The notes below the pieces were generated by a model. That model had not been told where the DNA came from. It saw only the letters and a program-made list of their open reading frames with translations, and did not search any database. A program made the translations under genes and the position numbers. Below are positions 25,149 through 33,986 of a stretch of 64,000 nt of DNA, piece by piece (positions within the stretch are counted from its first letter, which is position 1; every line of letters starts with the position of its first letter). This DNA is from Azohydromonas caseinilytica (GTDB lineage: Bacteria > Pseudomonadota > Gammaproteobacteria > Burkholderiales > Burkholderiaceae_C): positions 1 to 64,000 of the forward strand of contig NZ_JABBFW010000020.1 of NCBI RefSeq assembly GCF_012927045.1. The letters run 5' to 3'.

Positions 25149-26210
25149 ATGTCCCGGCGCCGTCCCCGCTCACCCACGCCCGCCTCCGACGGTGGCCCGG
25201 GCTGTCGCCGTCCCCCGGTTGTTGCCGCAACGGGTGCCGGCCGCGCCCTGGCGGCGCTGCTGCTGGCCGCCGCCCTGGGCGGCTGCGAGCGCGACCGGGA
25301 GCCGGTGATGAGCGGCTATGCCGAGGCGGAGCTGGTCTACGTGTCCAGCGCCGCGGCCGGCACGCTGCGCACGGTGGACGTCCGGCGCGGCCAGGCCGTG
25401 CGCCAGGGCGCCCCGCTGTTCACGGTCGAGCCCGAGCCGGACGCGCTGGGCCGCGACGCCGCGCAGGCGCGCCGCGAGCGCGCGCAGGCGCAGGAGCGCA
25501 ACCTGCGCAAGGGCCGCCGTCCCGAGGAGCTGCGCGCCATCGACGCGCAGCTGGCGCAGGCGCGCGCGGCGCTGTCGGCCTCCGCCTCGGCGCTGCAGCG
25601 CCAGGAAAGCCTCATCGCCCAGGGCTTTGTCTCCCCGCTGCAGCGCGAGGCGCTGGTGGCCGCGCGGGATCGCGATGCCGCGCGCGTGCGCGAGCTGGAG
25701 GCGCAGCGGCGCCTGGCCACCGAGGCCGCGCGCAGCGACGAGGTGGCCGCCGCCGCTGCCGAGGCGCGGGCGGCCGGAGCGGACTTGGCGCTGGCGCAGT
25801 GGCGCGAAGACCAGCGCACCCGCGCCGCGCCGGTGGACGCGCAGGTCTTCGACGTGCTGTACCGCCCCGGCGAGTGGGTCAATGCCGGCCTGCCGGTGGT
25901 GGCGCTGCTGCCGCCGCGGAACCTGAAGGTGCGCTTCTTCGTGCCGGAGCCGCTGCTGGCGCGCGTGGCGCCCGGCGCCAGCGTGGCGCTGGCCTGCGAC
26001 GGCTGCCCGGCCGGGCTGAGGGCGCGGGTGCGCTGGGTTTCGCCGCAGGCCGAGTTCACGCCGCCGGTCATCTACAGCAACGCCAGCCGCAGCAAGCTCG
26101 TGTTCATGGCCGAGGCCGACCCCGCGCCCGGCTCCGGCCTCAAGCCCGGGCAGCCGCTGGATGTGCGCCTGGCGGCCACCCCGGCGCCGGCCGCTTCGGG
26201 GAGCCAGTGA
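25149..26210 (+). CDS. HlyD-family membrane fusion lipoprotein of an ABC exporter
   Basis: A 353-residue periplasmic adaptor. The N-terminus has a lipobox (LLAAALGGC, Cys about 49), so it is probably a lipoprotein. A lipoyl-type beta-barrel segment (TLRTVDVRRGQAVRQGAPLF) is followed by a long Ala/Arg/Glu-rich coiled-coil hairpin (about 105-220), then the returning barrel. The layout matches YbhG-type adaptors that link an inner-membrane ABC transporter to an outer-membrane channel. It overlaps the ATPase gene as TGATG. The exported substrate is unknown. Confidence 0.85.
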   Translation: MSRRRPRSPTPASDGGPGCRRPPVVAATGAGRALAALLLAAALGGCERDREPVMSGYAEAELVYVSSAAAGTLRTVDVRRGQAVRQGAPLFTVEPEPDALGRDAAQARRERAQAQERNLRKGRRPEELRAIDAQLAQARAALSASASALQRQESLIAQGFVSPLQREALVAARDRDAARVRELEAQRRLATEAARSDEVAAAAAEARAAGADLALAQWREDQRTRAAPVDAQVFDVLYRPGEWVNAGLPVVALLPPRNLKVRFFVPEPLLARVAPGASVALACDGCPAGLRARVRWVSPQAEFTPPVIYSNASRSKLVFMAEADPAPGSGLKPGQPLDVRLAATPAPAASGSQ

Positions 26211-27139
26211 TGGCGGGGCAGAGCGGGGCTGACGCGCCCGCCATCCAGGTCACCGGCCTCGTGAAACGCTTCGGCGGGCGCGCGGTCGTGGACCGGCTGG
26301 ACATTGCCGTGCCGCGCGGGCGTATCTGCGGCTTCCTGGGCCCCAACGGCAGCGGCAAGACCACCACGCTGCGCATGCTGTGCGGGCTGCTGGAGCCCGA
26401 CGAGGGGTCCGGAACCTGCCTGGGCCTGGACATCCGCCGCGACGCCCGCGCCATCCGCCGCCGCGTGGGCTACATGACGCAGCGCTTCGGCCTGTACGAG
26501 GACCTGTCCATCGCCGAGAACCTGGATTTCGTCGCCCGCGCCTGGGGCCTGCGCCAGAGGCGCCGTGCGGTGGACGCGGCCGTGGAGCGCCTGGGGCTGG
26601 CGCAGCGGCGCGACCAGCTCGCCGGCACGCTCTCCGGCGGCTGGAAGCAGCGCCTGGCGCTGGCGGCCTGCCTGCTGCACGAGCCCGAGCTGCTGCTGCT
26701 GGACGAGCCCACGGCCGGCGTCGATCCGCAGGCGCGGCGCGAGTTCTGGCAGCAGCTGCATGAGCTCTCGGCGCAGGGCCTGACAGTGCTGGTGAGCACC
26801 CATTACATGGACGAGGCCGAGCGCTGCCACCGCCTGGCCTGCATCGCCTTGGGCCGGCTGCTGGCCGAGGGCACGGTGGACGAAGTCATTGCCCAGGCGC
26901 GGCTGCGCACCTGGGTGCTGCGCGGGCCGGACGCCGCCCGGGCCGCGCAGCGGCTGCAGCAGGAGGCGCCGGGCTGGATGGCCGTGCCCTTCGGCAGCAC
27001 CTTTCACTTGAGCAGCGACGATGGCGACGCGTTGCCGCCGTGGCTGCGCGCGCCCGGCGTGCCCTGGACCGTCGAGCCCGCCGCGCCGGGGCTGGAGGAC
27101 GTCTTCATTGCGCTGACGCGCCGCGGCCATGGCGCGTGA
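26210..27139 (+). CDS. ABC exporter ATP-binding protein
   Basis: A 309-residue ABC ATPase of the drug/lipid-export type (CcmA/YbhF-like). Walker A is GPNGSGKTTT (about residue 46), the signature LSGGWKQR, Walker B LLLLDEPTAGVDP, and the switch His is in STHYMDEAERCH. It has a single nucleotide-binding domain, unlike E. coli YbhF which has two. The start ATG 26210 overlaps the stop of the adaptor gene and the 3' end overlaps the permease gene by 11 nt, so the three genes form one tightly coupled operon. Confidence 0.92.
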   Translation: MAGQSGADAPAIQVTGLVKRFGGRAVVDRLDIAVPRGRICGFLGPNGSGKTTTLRMLCGLLEPDEGSGTCLGLDIRRDARAIRRRVGYMTQRFGLYEDLSIAENLDFVARAWGLRQRRRAVDAAVERLGLAQRRDQLAGTLSGGWKQRLALAACLLHEPELLLLDEPTAGVDPQARREFWQQLHELSAQGLTVLVSTHYMDEAERCHRLACIALGRLLAEGTVDEVIAQARLRTWVLRGPDAARAAQRLQQEAPGWMAVPFGSTFHLSSDDGDALPPWLRAPGVPWTVEPAAPGLEDVFIALTRRGHGA

Positions 27140-28277
27140 CGCCGGCGACCCGCGCTTCAGCTGGGGCCGCGTGCTGGCGGTGCTGCGCAAGGAGTTTTTG
27201 CAGCTGCGCCGCGACCGGCTGACCTTCGCCATGCTCATCGGCGTGCCGCTGCTGCAGCTGATGCTCTTTGGTTACGCCATCAACGCCGACCCGCGCCGCC
27301 TGCCCACGGCGGTGGTGGCGGCCGAGGCCACGCCGATGGTGCGCGCCGTCGTGCGCGCGGCCGAGCACACCGGCTACTTCCAGGTAGTGCAGGTGCCCAC
27401 CGAGGGCGAGGCCGAGGCGCTGCTGGCGCGCGGCGAGGTGCAGTTCGTGCTGGTGTTCCCTTCGGACTTCACGCACCGGCTGCTGCGCGGCGAGCGCCCG
27501 GCGCTGGCGGTGTACGCCGACGCCTCCGACCCGGCGGCGGCCGGGCCGGCGCTCAATGCCCTGCTCACCCTGCCGCGGCAGGCGCTGTGGCGGGAGCTGA
27601 CGGGCGCGTTGGCGCCGCTGCGGCCGGGAGCCGAGCCCTTCGAGTTGCGCGTGCACCGGCGCTACAACCCGGAAGGCTTGAGCGCCTACAACGTGGTGCC
27701 GGGGCTGATGGGCGTGATCCTGACCATGACGCTGGTCATGATGACCGCCATGGCGATGACGCGCGAGCGCGAGCGCGGCACGCTGGAGAACCTGCTGGCC
27801 ACGCCGGTGCGGCCGCTGGAGATGATGGTCGGCAAGATCCTGCCGTACGTGCTGGTGGGCTACGTGCAGGTGCTGCTGGTGTTCGCGGCGGCGCGGCAGC
27901 TGTTCGAGGTGCCCATGGCCGGCAGCTTCGTGTTGCTGTCGGCGGCGGTGCTGATGTTCATCCTGGCCACGCTGGCGGTGGGCTTCACTTTCTCGACGCT
28001 CGCCAGGTCGCAGATGCAGTCGATGCAGCTGACGATGTTCTATTTCCTGCCCAACATCCTGCTGTCGGGCTTCATGTTCCCGTTTCGCGGCATGCCGCGC
28101 TGGGCCCAGTGGATCGGCGAGCTGCTGCCGCTGACGCATTTCAACCGCATGGTGCGCGGCGTGATGCTCAAGGGCGCCGGCTGGGAGGCGCTGGCGCCGG
28201 AAGCTGCCGCCATCGGCGCCTTCATGCTGGCGGCGGGAGCGGTGGCGCTGCTGCGGTATCGGCAGACGATTGATTGA
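27129..28277 (+). CDS. ABC-2 type exporter permease
   Basis: A 382-residue ABC-2 permease of the YbhS/YbhR type. TM1 lies near residues 32-50 (LTFAMLIGVPLLQLMLFGYA), followed by a large periplasmic domain (about 55-185) and five C-terminal transmembrane segments starting at NVVPGLMGVILTMTLVMMTA. The ABC-2 signature region TRERERGTLENLLATPVRPL is present. Only one permease gene is found, so a homodimer is likely. It starts inside the ATPase gene. Confidence 0.9.
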   Translation: MARDAGDPRFSWGRVLAVLRKEFLQLRRDRLTFAMLIGVPLLQLMLFGYAINADPRRLPTAVVAAEATPMVRAVVRAAEHTGYFQVVQVPTEGEAEALLARGEVQFVLVFPSDFTHRLLRGERPALAVYADASDPAAAGPALNALLTLPRQALWRELTGALAPLRPGAEPFELRVHRRYNPEGLSAYNVVPGLMGVILTMTLVMMTAMAMTRERERGTLENLLATPVRPLEMMVGKILPYVLVGYVQVLLVFAAARQLFEVPMAGSFVLLSAAVLMFILATLAVGFTFSTLARSQMQSMQLTMFYFLPNILLSGFMFPFRGMPRWAQWIGELLPLTHFNRMVRGVMLKGAGWEALAPEAAAIGAFMLAAGAVALLRYRQTID

Positions 28278-28577
28278 GGGCCGGCGGCCTTGCTGTCCAG
28301 CCGGCACTGCCTTCACCGTGGCGCCCGCCACTGTGAATTGGTCGATTCGCCTGGCTGATCACGAACCCTGCCTGCGCCGCAGCATGCGAAGGCGCCCGCC
28401 AAGCCCGAAACGGGTATTCCTGTTCCGCAGTGGCTTCTACCGGCGCTTCGTTCCATATCAAGTTGTAGAAATGGTTTAACCCCTCCGGCTTCTGTGCAGA
28501 ATGCGTGAAGTGGCTGGATGGCATGGATGCTCTCGGGATGTTGGTCAGTAACGATGATCAGAACGTAAGGAGTGGCG
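28278..28577. other. intergenic region at the junction to AT-richer DNA
   Basis: In this 300-bp spacer the base composition falls from about 70% G+C to clearly AT-richer sequence toward the quinoprotein-like gene. No convincing gene, terminator or -35/-10 pair is visible. The segment AAGCCCGA at 28401-28408 is matched in inverse by TCGGGCTT just after the next gene (31221-31228), too short to call a terminal repeat. Confidence 0.35.
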
Positions 28578-31211
28578 ATGATGAATTCGTTAAGCCAACC
28601 CTCTGAAAGAGTTCCTTACATCATCACCGTGCTTCTCGCCGCCGTAGCCTGGGCCGTCACGCATACGGTTGACCGCCTGGAATCGACGCCTACTGTCGAA
28701 TACAGAGAAAAGTTCGAATTGGTGCCGACCGCCGATGGTGAAAAAGTTAATCGTCTCACGGTGCAGTTGAGAAATCTCTCCAGGAATGTTTCGTTTGAGA
28801 ATATAGAGTTTGTCTTGCGGCGCGCCAATGAAGATAGTAATGTTGCGTTCTTCGAAGGGCGTGGGTTGCTGAACAATACTGTGGCCCATGCTCCGACCTG
28901 GGCTTCGGAGAAAAAGGCATCCACGAGCGGTGGAGGCTATTCAGTGGTTTACGCGATTTCAACCCTGCCTCCTAATGGGCGAGTTGATCTGGTCGCGCAC
29001 TACAGAGGGAATGAACGTCCCGTTGCTCTGGGAAGACTGGAAAAGCCGGGAGAGCATCCACTCAGGCTTGCGCCTCCTTCCATTGAGACATTCTTATTGG
29101 CCAATGAGGCACTGGTGGTTTTTGGTGCGTTGCTGGTGTGGACTGTCGTGGTCGTGATTGCACTCTTGGTGCGGGTGCATACCTTGCGCTGGTGCATTGT
29201 CGGGGTCGTCTGCCTGGTGGCTTCAATGCTCCCGTTCGTGAGCCATGCACAAGGTGATCCGCATGTCATGGTCGACGTGATAAAGGTTGTCAATCCGAAG
29301 CTGCAGGGCATTGAGAGCGAGATATTGCTCATTGATCCGGAAAACAAGGAGTCGAATTTTTCTTTCACGGACAAAGACGGAGTGGCGAGGCCCAGGAAGC
29401 GGTGTGCCAAGTCAAACCGGTTGATGGCACGGTCGGCTGATCGGGTGTGGCAAAGCGCGGAACGTAAAGATTATTGTAACAAGGAAGTGACGCTGCGGGT
29501 GAGTTATGCCCCGGTCTCCGCGTTGATCAGCAATCCGAAGAACTGGGCCATGCAAGCCGGGGACATGTATGGCCGACGATATAGCCCGCTGAACCAAATC
29601 AACCGGCGTACCGTCACCACGATGAAAGTGGCGTGGACGTTTTCTACCGGCGTGCTGCGAGGCCATGAAGGAGGGCCGATTGTCATCGGCAATACCCTGT
29701 ACGTCCACACGCCGTTCCCAAATAAAGTTTTTGCCATCGACCTGGAGTCGCAACGCATCAAGTGGAAATATGAGGCAAAGCAGGTTGCAGGTGCTGGCGT
29801 GCCTGCGTGCTGCGATTCAGGCGCAGGAGGGGTTGCCTACGCCGAAGGAAAGATATTTTTGCAGCAGGCGGACATGACCCTGGTGGCCCTGGATGCTGAC
29901 ACCGGGGCCGTGATCTGGTGGGTGAGGACCGGCGATCCCAAATTTGGGCAAAGTAGCGTCAATGCACCCCATGTATTCAAGGACAAGGTTATCACCGGAA
30001 TTGCAGGTGATGATTTCGGTATTCGCGGCTTCATCGCGGCCTATAGTGTCGAGGACGGTGCGTTGGTCTGGAAAGGCTACAGCACCGGTCCGGACAGTGA
30101 AATGCTGATCGATCCGGTTGAGACATTGACCTATGCAAACGGCCGGATGGAACCTGTCGGCCCGGATTCATCGCTCAAATCCTGGGCCGGCGAGGAGTGG
30201 AAGCTCGGAGGGGGTACTACGCCCGGTGCCTATTCCTTCGATCCGGAACTTAATCTTCTTTATTATGGCTCCGGAAGTCCCTCATACTGGAACCCGGCGC
30301 AGCGGTCGATTGACCACAAGTGGACGGCCTCCATATGGGCCCGAGACATCGATACCGGACGGGTCAAGTGGATCTATCAGACGACGCCGAACAACAACTG
30401 GGGTTTCAGCGCCGCAACGGAGATGCTTCTGGCTGATATCCCGGTCAAAGGGGTCCAGCGAAAAGCTCTGGTCCACTTCGATACCAACGGATTTGCCTAC
30501 ACCCTCGATCGCGTCACGGGTGAACTGCTGGTCGCGGACAAGTACAATTCCTCAGCCAATTGGGCCACTCGCATCGACCTGACATCAGGGCGTCCGCAAC
30601 TCGAAAAACAGTACGCTACCGTGCCGAAGGACGTGAACGTGCCCACCATAGGCGTTTGTCCGGCCATGACGGACTCCAAGGGACAACAGCCCTCGGCATT
30701 CGATGCAGAAAACGGGTTGTTCTATGTGCCAACCAGTGCAGTTTGCATGGATTATGAGCCTTTCGTGGTTGAATATACGGCTGGACAACCTTATGTCGGT
30801 GCTACGCTTTCAATGTATCCCGCCCCCCGCAACCGGAACAAGGCCGGCGGATTCCTGGCCTGGGATGCCGGCCTGGGAAAACTCGTCGGTGCACGGCAAG
30901 AGTCGTTTGAGGTGCGTAGCGGCGCATTGGTGACGGCCGGCGGAATCGCATGCTATGGAACGTTGGAAGGGTATCTGAAATGCGTGGACGCGGCCGATGT
31001 GAGCAAGGAGCTGTTTTCTTTCAAGACGCCGTCCGGAATTGTTGGCAATGTAAATACCTGGGAGTACAGGGGCAAGCAATATATTGGGGTCTTGTCGGGG
31101 ATTGGAGGTGAGCCTGGGGTTGGCACCACAGCAGTGCCAGAGAAAGACAAGGAGCTGTCGGCCTATACCCAGCTTGGCGGGCAATTGACGGTATTCGCAC
31201 TTCCGGATTGA
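28578..31211 (+). CDS. membrane-linked methanol-dehydrogenase-like beta-propeller with a degenerate active site
   Basis: An 877-residue protein. Residues about 14-30 and 176-200 are transmembrane; 203-224 looks like a buried signal peptide ending VSHA/Q. Residues about 315-877 match MxaF/XoxF methanol dehydrogenases closely (NPKNWAMQAGDMYGRRYSPL, the vicinal Cys411-Cys412, FVGATLxMYP-like block). Yet positions that hold PQQ and metal differ: the Glu of GEFGVRG is Asp479, the Asn of GTGNPAPW is Ser567, the catalytic Asp of HDEWD is Gly609, the Arg of DRNG is Thr636, and the Trp-rich GGGTNWGW is GGGTTPGA. Enzymatic activity is doubtful. The gene is much AT-richer than its surroundings, which suggests transfer. 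AAGGAG precedes ATG 28578. Confidence 0.75.
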   Translation: MMNSLSQPSERVPYIITVLLAAVAWAVTHTVDRLESTPTVEYREKFELVPTADGEKVNRLTVQLRNLSRNVSFENIEFVLRRANEDSNVAFFEGRGLLNNTVAHAPTWASEKKASTSGGGYSVVYAISTLPPNGRVDLVAHYRGNERPVALGRLEKPGEHPLRLAPPSIETFLLANEALVVFGALLVWTVVVVIALLVRVHTLRWCIVGVVCLVASMLPFVSHAQGDPHVMVDVIKVVNPKLQGIESEILLIDPENKESNFSFTDKDGVARPRKRCAKSNRLMARSADRVWQSAERKDYCNKEVTLRVSYAPVSALISNPKNWAMQAGDMYGRRYSPLNQINRRTVTTMKVAWTFSTGVLRGHEGGPIVIGNTLYVHTPFPNKVFAIDLESQRIKWKYEAKQVAGAGVPACCDSGAGGVAYAEGKIFLQQADMTLVALDADTGAVIWWVRTGDPKFGQSSVNAPHVFKDKVITGIAGDDFGIRGFIAAYSVEDGALVWKGYSTGPDSEMLIDPVETLTYANGRMEPVGPDSSLKSWAGEEWKLGGGTTPGAYSFDPELNLLYYGSGSPSYWNPAQRSIDHKWTASIWARDIDTGRVKWIYQTTPNNNWGFSAATEMLLADIPVKGVQRKALVHFDTNGFAYTLDRVTGELLVADKYNSSANWATRIDLTSGRPQLEKQYATVPKDVNVPTIGVCPAMTDSKGQQPSAFDAENGLFYVPTSAVCMDYEPFVVEYTAGQPYVGATLSMYPAPRNRNKAGGFLAWDAGLGKLVGARQESFEVRSGALVTAGGIACYGTLEGYLKCVDAADVSKELFSFKTPSGIVGNVNTWEYRGKQYIGVLSGIGGEPGVGTTAVPEKDKELSAYTQLGGQLTVFALPD

Positions 31212-31257
31212 TGACGCTAATCGGGCTTTGAATATCGGAAACAACGGGAGCGGGACC

Positions 31258-33711
31258 TCACTCCCCCACCCGCCACCACCCCGGCAGCAGCGCCCGCACC
31301 TCGGCCCAATCGAAGCGCTCGTCCAGCAGGTGCAGCACGCCGCGGTCCTCGGGGCCGCGGATCACGCGGCCGGCGGCCTGCACCACCTTCTGCAGCCCCG
31401 GGTACAGGTAGGCATGGTCGAAGCCGGCGCCGAACTGCGCCTGCAGCCGCTCGCGGAACTGCTCGTTGACCGGGTTCACCTGCGGCAGCCCCAGCGTGGC
31501 GACGAAGGCACCGATAAGCCGCTCGCCGGCCAGGTCGATGCCCTCGCTGAAGGCGCCGCCCAGCACCGCGAAGCCGACGCCCCGGCCGCCCTCCGTGAAG
31601 CACTCGATGAACGCGGCCTGTTCCGCCTCGCTCATGCCGCGCGCCTGCGTCCACGTCGGGATGTCCGGCCGCTCCGCGGCGAAGCGCTCCGCCACCTGCC
31701 GCAGGTAGCCGTAGCTGCTGAAGAAGGCCAGGTAGTTGCCGGGCCGCTCGTCGTACTGCGCGCCCATGATCGCCACGATGCGCGCCAGTGAAGCCTCGCG
31801 GTGCCGCCAGCGCGTGGACAGCCGCCGCGCCACGCGCACGCGCAGCTGCTCGGCCGTGAAGGGCGCCTCCACCTCCAGCTGCAGCGTGTCCTCGGGCAGC
31901 CCCAGCAGCCGGATGTGGTGGTGCGGCGGCCGCAGCGTGGCGGAAAAGAGCGTCACCGACTGCGCCGCCGCCAGCCGCGGCTGCAGGTGCGGCGCGGGCA
32001 CCACGTTGCGCAGGCACAGGCGCTGGTGGCGCCCGTCGGTGTGCAGGTCCAGCAGCGCGTGCGGCCCGAACGCCGCCGCCAGCCGCGCGAAGTGCAGGGC
32101 GTCGAAGGCGAAGTCCAGCAGGGCCGGGTCCGGCCGGCCGGGCTCGTCCGCCAGCTGTGCCAGCACCGCCGAGGCCGCCAGCTGCAGCGCTTCCACGAAC
32201 TTCACGGGCATTCCGTCCAGCACCCGGTACGGAGGCTGGGGCGCACGCGGCTTCGCGGGGCGCGCCACCCCGGCCACCGTGCCGTCCTCGGACAGCAGCG
32301 AGGGCTGCAGCTCCTGGCCGTGCGTACTGTCCGGGACCTCGGATTCGGCGGCTTCCGCACCTTCCGCCTGCGCCGGCAGCCGCACCACCTCGCGCCAGCA
32401 GCGCTGCAGCCGTTGCAGGGCGCGCTTGAGCTCGCCCGTGGCCTGGCGCTGCAGGGCGCGCCACGTGGCCGGGTCGAGCTCGGCCGTGTACATGCGCCGG
32501 GCCCGGTCCACCAGGTTGTGCGCCTCGTCCACCAGGAGGGCGGTCTTCCAGCCCTGCGCGCCGCTCAGGCCGTGCAGCAGGGCGTTGGGATCGAACCAGT
32601 GGTTGTAGTCGCCGACGAACACGTCGGCCCAGGGCGCCAGCTCCTGGCCCAGGTAGTACGGACACAAGCCATGCCGCGCCGCCAGCGCGCGCAGCGGCTC
32701 GCGCTCCCAGGCCGGCAGCGACACCGCCTCCAGCCGCGCCGCGGGCAGCCGGTCATGAAAGCCCGCCGCCAACGGGCAGGAGCCACCGTGGCAGGCCTTG
32801 TCGGGGTGCTCGCAGCTCTTCTCGCGCGCGACCAGCTCCAGCACGCGCAGCGGGAACACCTTGGCCTGCTGCGGGGCGGCGGGCGCCTCCCGCGTCGTGC
32901 CAGCCGATGGGCCCTGCGACCCGCGCAGCAGGCCCAAGGCGTCGAGCGCGAGCGCGCGGCCCGAGGTCTTGGCGGTGAGGAAGGCGATGCGGTCGATGCC
33001 TTGTCCCGGCACCGCCTTGAGCAGCGGAAACAGCGTGCCCACCGTCTTGCCGATGCCCGTGGGCGCCTGGGCCAGCAGGCGGCGGCCGCCGCGCGCCGCG
33101 CGGTACACGGCCTCGGCCAGGGTGCGCTGCCCGGGGCGGAAGGCGGCATGCGGAAAGGCCAGCGCCTGCAGCGCCGCGTCGCGCGCCGCGCGGTGCGCCG
33201 CCTCCAGCCGCGCCCACTGCTCGAAGGCGGCGCAGGCCGACAGCAGCTGCGCCTCCAGCTCGGCCGCCGTGCAGTGGCGGGTGAGCACCGTCTCCTGCCC
33301 GCTGCCCAGCTCCAGGTAGACCAGGGCCAGCTCCACGTCGGCGCAGCCCTGCTGGCGGCACAGCAGCGCGCCGTAGACCATGAGCTGCGCCCAGTGCAGC
33401 GTGCGCACGCTCTCGGGCTGGCGCTCCAGCCGGCCGCGGTGGGTTTTCACTTCCTCCAGCCGGTGCAGCGCCGGGTCGTAGCCGTCGGCGCGGCCGCGCA
33501 CGCGCAGCGCCCCCACCACGCCTTCCAGTGCCAGCTCGCGCTGGTAGCCCGCGCCCCGGCGCGACGCCACCAGCGCATGGCCCTCGATGCCTTCCTGCGC
33601 CGTCGGCCCGCCGCTGAAGCGCTGGTCCAGGTCGCCGCGGCGCAGCCCGAACTCGCACAGCGCGCGCACGGCGACGGTGTAGAGCGGAGAGGCATCGGGC
33701 TGTGCGGACAT
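31258..33711 (-). CDS. DinG/XPD-type iron-sulfur DNA helicase with N-terminal PD-(D/E)XK nuclease-like domain
   Basis: An 817-residue helicase. Residues about 1-165 carry a RecB/Cas4-like nuclease pattern: Asp76 in GRADGYD, E87-x-K89 in LEEVKT and Q109-x3-Y113 in QLMVYG. The superfamily 2 motor follows: Walker A APTGIGKT, an Fe-S insert with four Cys (SCEHPDKACHGGSCP plus HGLCPYYLG), DEAH box LLVDEAHNLVD, and motif VI QAAGRVIRGPEDRG. Likely role: unwinding and trimming of DNA ends or D-loops during repair. The start is ATG 33711 with a weak Shine-Dalgarno. Confidence 0.82.
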   Translation of the reverse strand: MSAQPDASPLYTVAVRALCEFGLRRGDLDQRFSGGPTAQEGIEGHALVASRRGAGYQRELALEGVVGALRVRGRADGYDPALHRLEEVKTHRGRLERQPESVRTLHWAQLMVYGALLCRQQGCADVELALVYLELGSGQETVLTRHCTAAELEAQLLSACAAFEQWARLEAAHRAARDAALQALAFPHAAFRPGQRTLAEAVYRAARGGRRLLAQAPTGIGKTVGTLFPLLKAVPGQGIDRIAFLTAKTSGRALALDALGLLRGSQGPSAGTTREAPAAPQQAKVFPLRVLELVAREKSCEHPDKACHGGSCPLAAGFHDRLPAARLEAVSLPAWEREPLRALAARHGLCPYYLGQELAPWADVFVGDYNHWFDPNALLHGLSGAQGWKTALLVDEAHNLVDRARRMYTAELDPATWRALQRQATGELKRALQRLQRCWREVVRLPAQAEGAEAAESEVPDSTHGQELQPSLLSEDGTVAGVARPAKPRAPQPPYRVLDGMPVKFVEALQLAASAVLAQLADEPGRPDPALLDFAFDALHFARLAAAFGPHALLDLHTDGRHQRLCLRNVVPAPHLQPRLAAAQSVTLFSATLRPPHHHIRLLGLPEDTLQLEVEAPFTAEQLRVRVARRLSTRWRHREASLARIVAIMGAQYDERPGNYLAFFSSYGYLRQVAERFAAERPDIPTWTQARGMSEAEQAAFIECFTEGGRGVGFAVLGGAFSEGIDLAGERLIGAFVATLGLPQVNPVNEQFRERLQAQFGAGFDHAYLYPGLQKVVQAAGRVIRGPEDRGVLHLLDERFDWAEVRALLPGWWRVGE

Positions 33712-33846
33712 ACAGCCGGGATTGTCGCGTGCGGGCCACCGCGGGTCCGTCGCACGGTTGTCAGGGCAGCCCGGCCCTGCGGCGGGCACGGTGGCGGAGC
33801 AGGCTCCAGCCGACATGGAACCGGGACCGCGCGGCCCCAGCCGCTT

Positions 33847-33871
33847 CATTGTCCAGATCGCCTGAACAATG
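33847..33871. promoter_or_regulatory. imperfect palindrome between the helicase and AraC genes
   Basis: CATTGTCCA (33847-33855) and TGAACAATG (33863-33871) are inverted with 8 of 9 positions matching and a 7-bp centre. It lies in the 275-bp divergent spacer, 136 bp upstream of the helicase start and 116 bp upstream of the AraC start. It does not fit a LexA box (CTGT-N8-ACAG). Confidence 0.4.
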
Positions 33872-33986
33872 AGGCCACTCATTGACCCTGTTATTCGGGC
33901 TTTCTGACCAATCGACGGCTGGATTGCCTGCACGTCCGGCAGGGCGTCCCGGCGGTGCGCCGCGGCGGGGCGCGGACAATCGCGCC

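Noticed and set aside
28401-31228. Terminal inverted repeats around the quinoprotein-like gene
   Set aside because: Only an 8-bp match (AAGCCCGA/TCGGGCTT) was found at this distance, which is expected by chance.
33847-33871. LexA/SOS box in front of the helicase gene
   Set aside because: The palindrome lacks the CTGT-N8-ACAG core, so SOS control is not supported by sequence.
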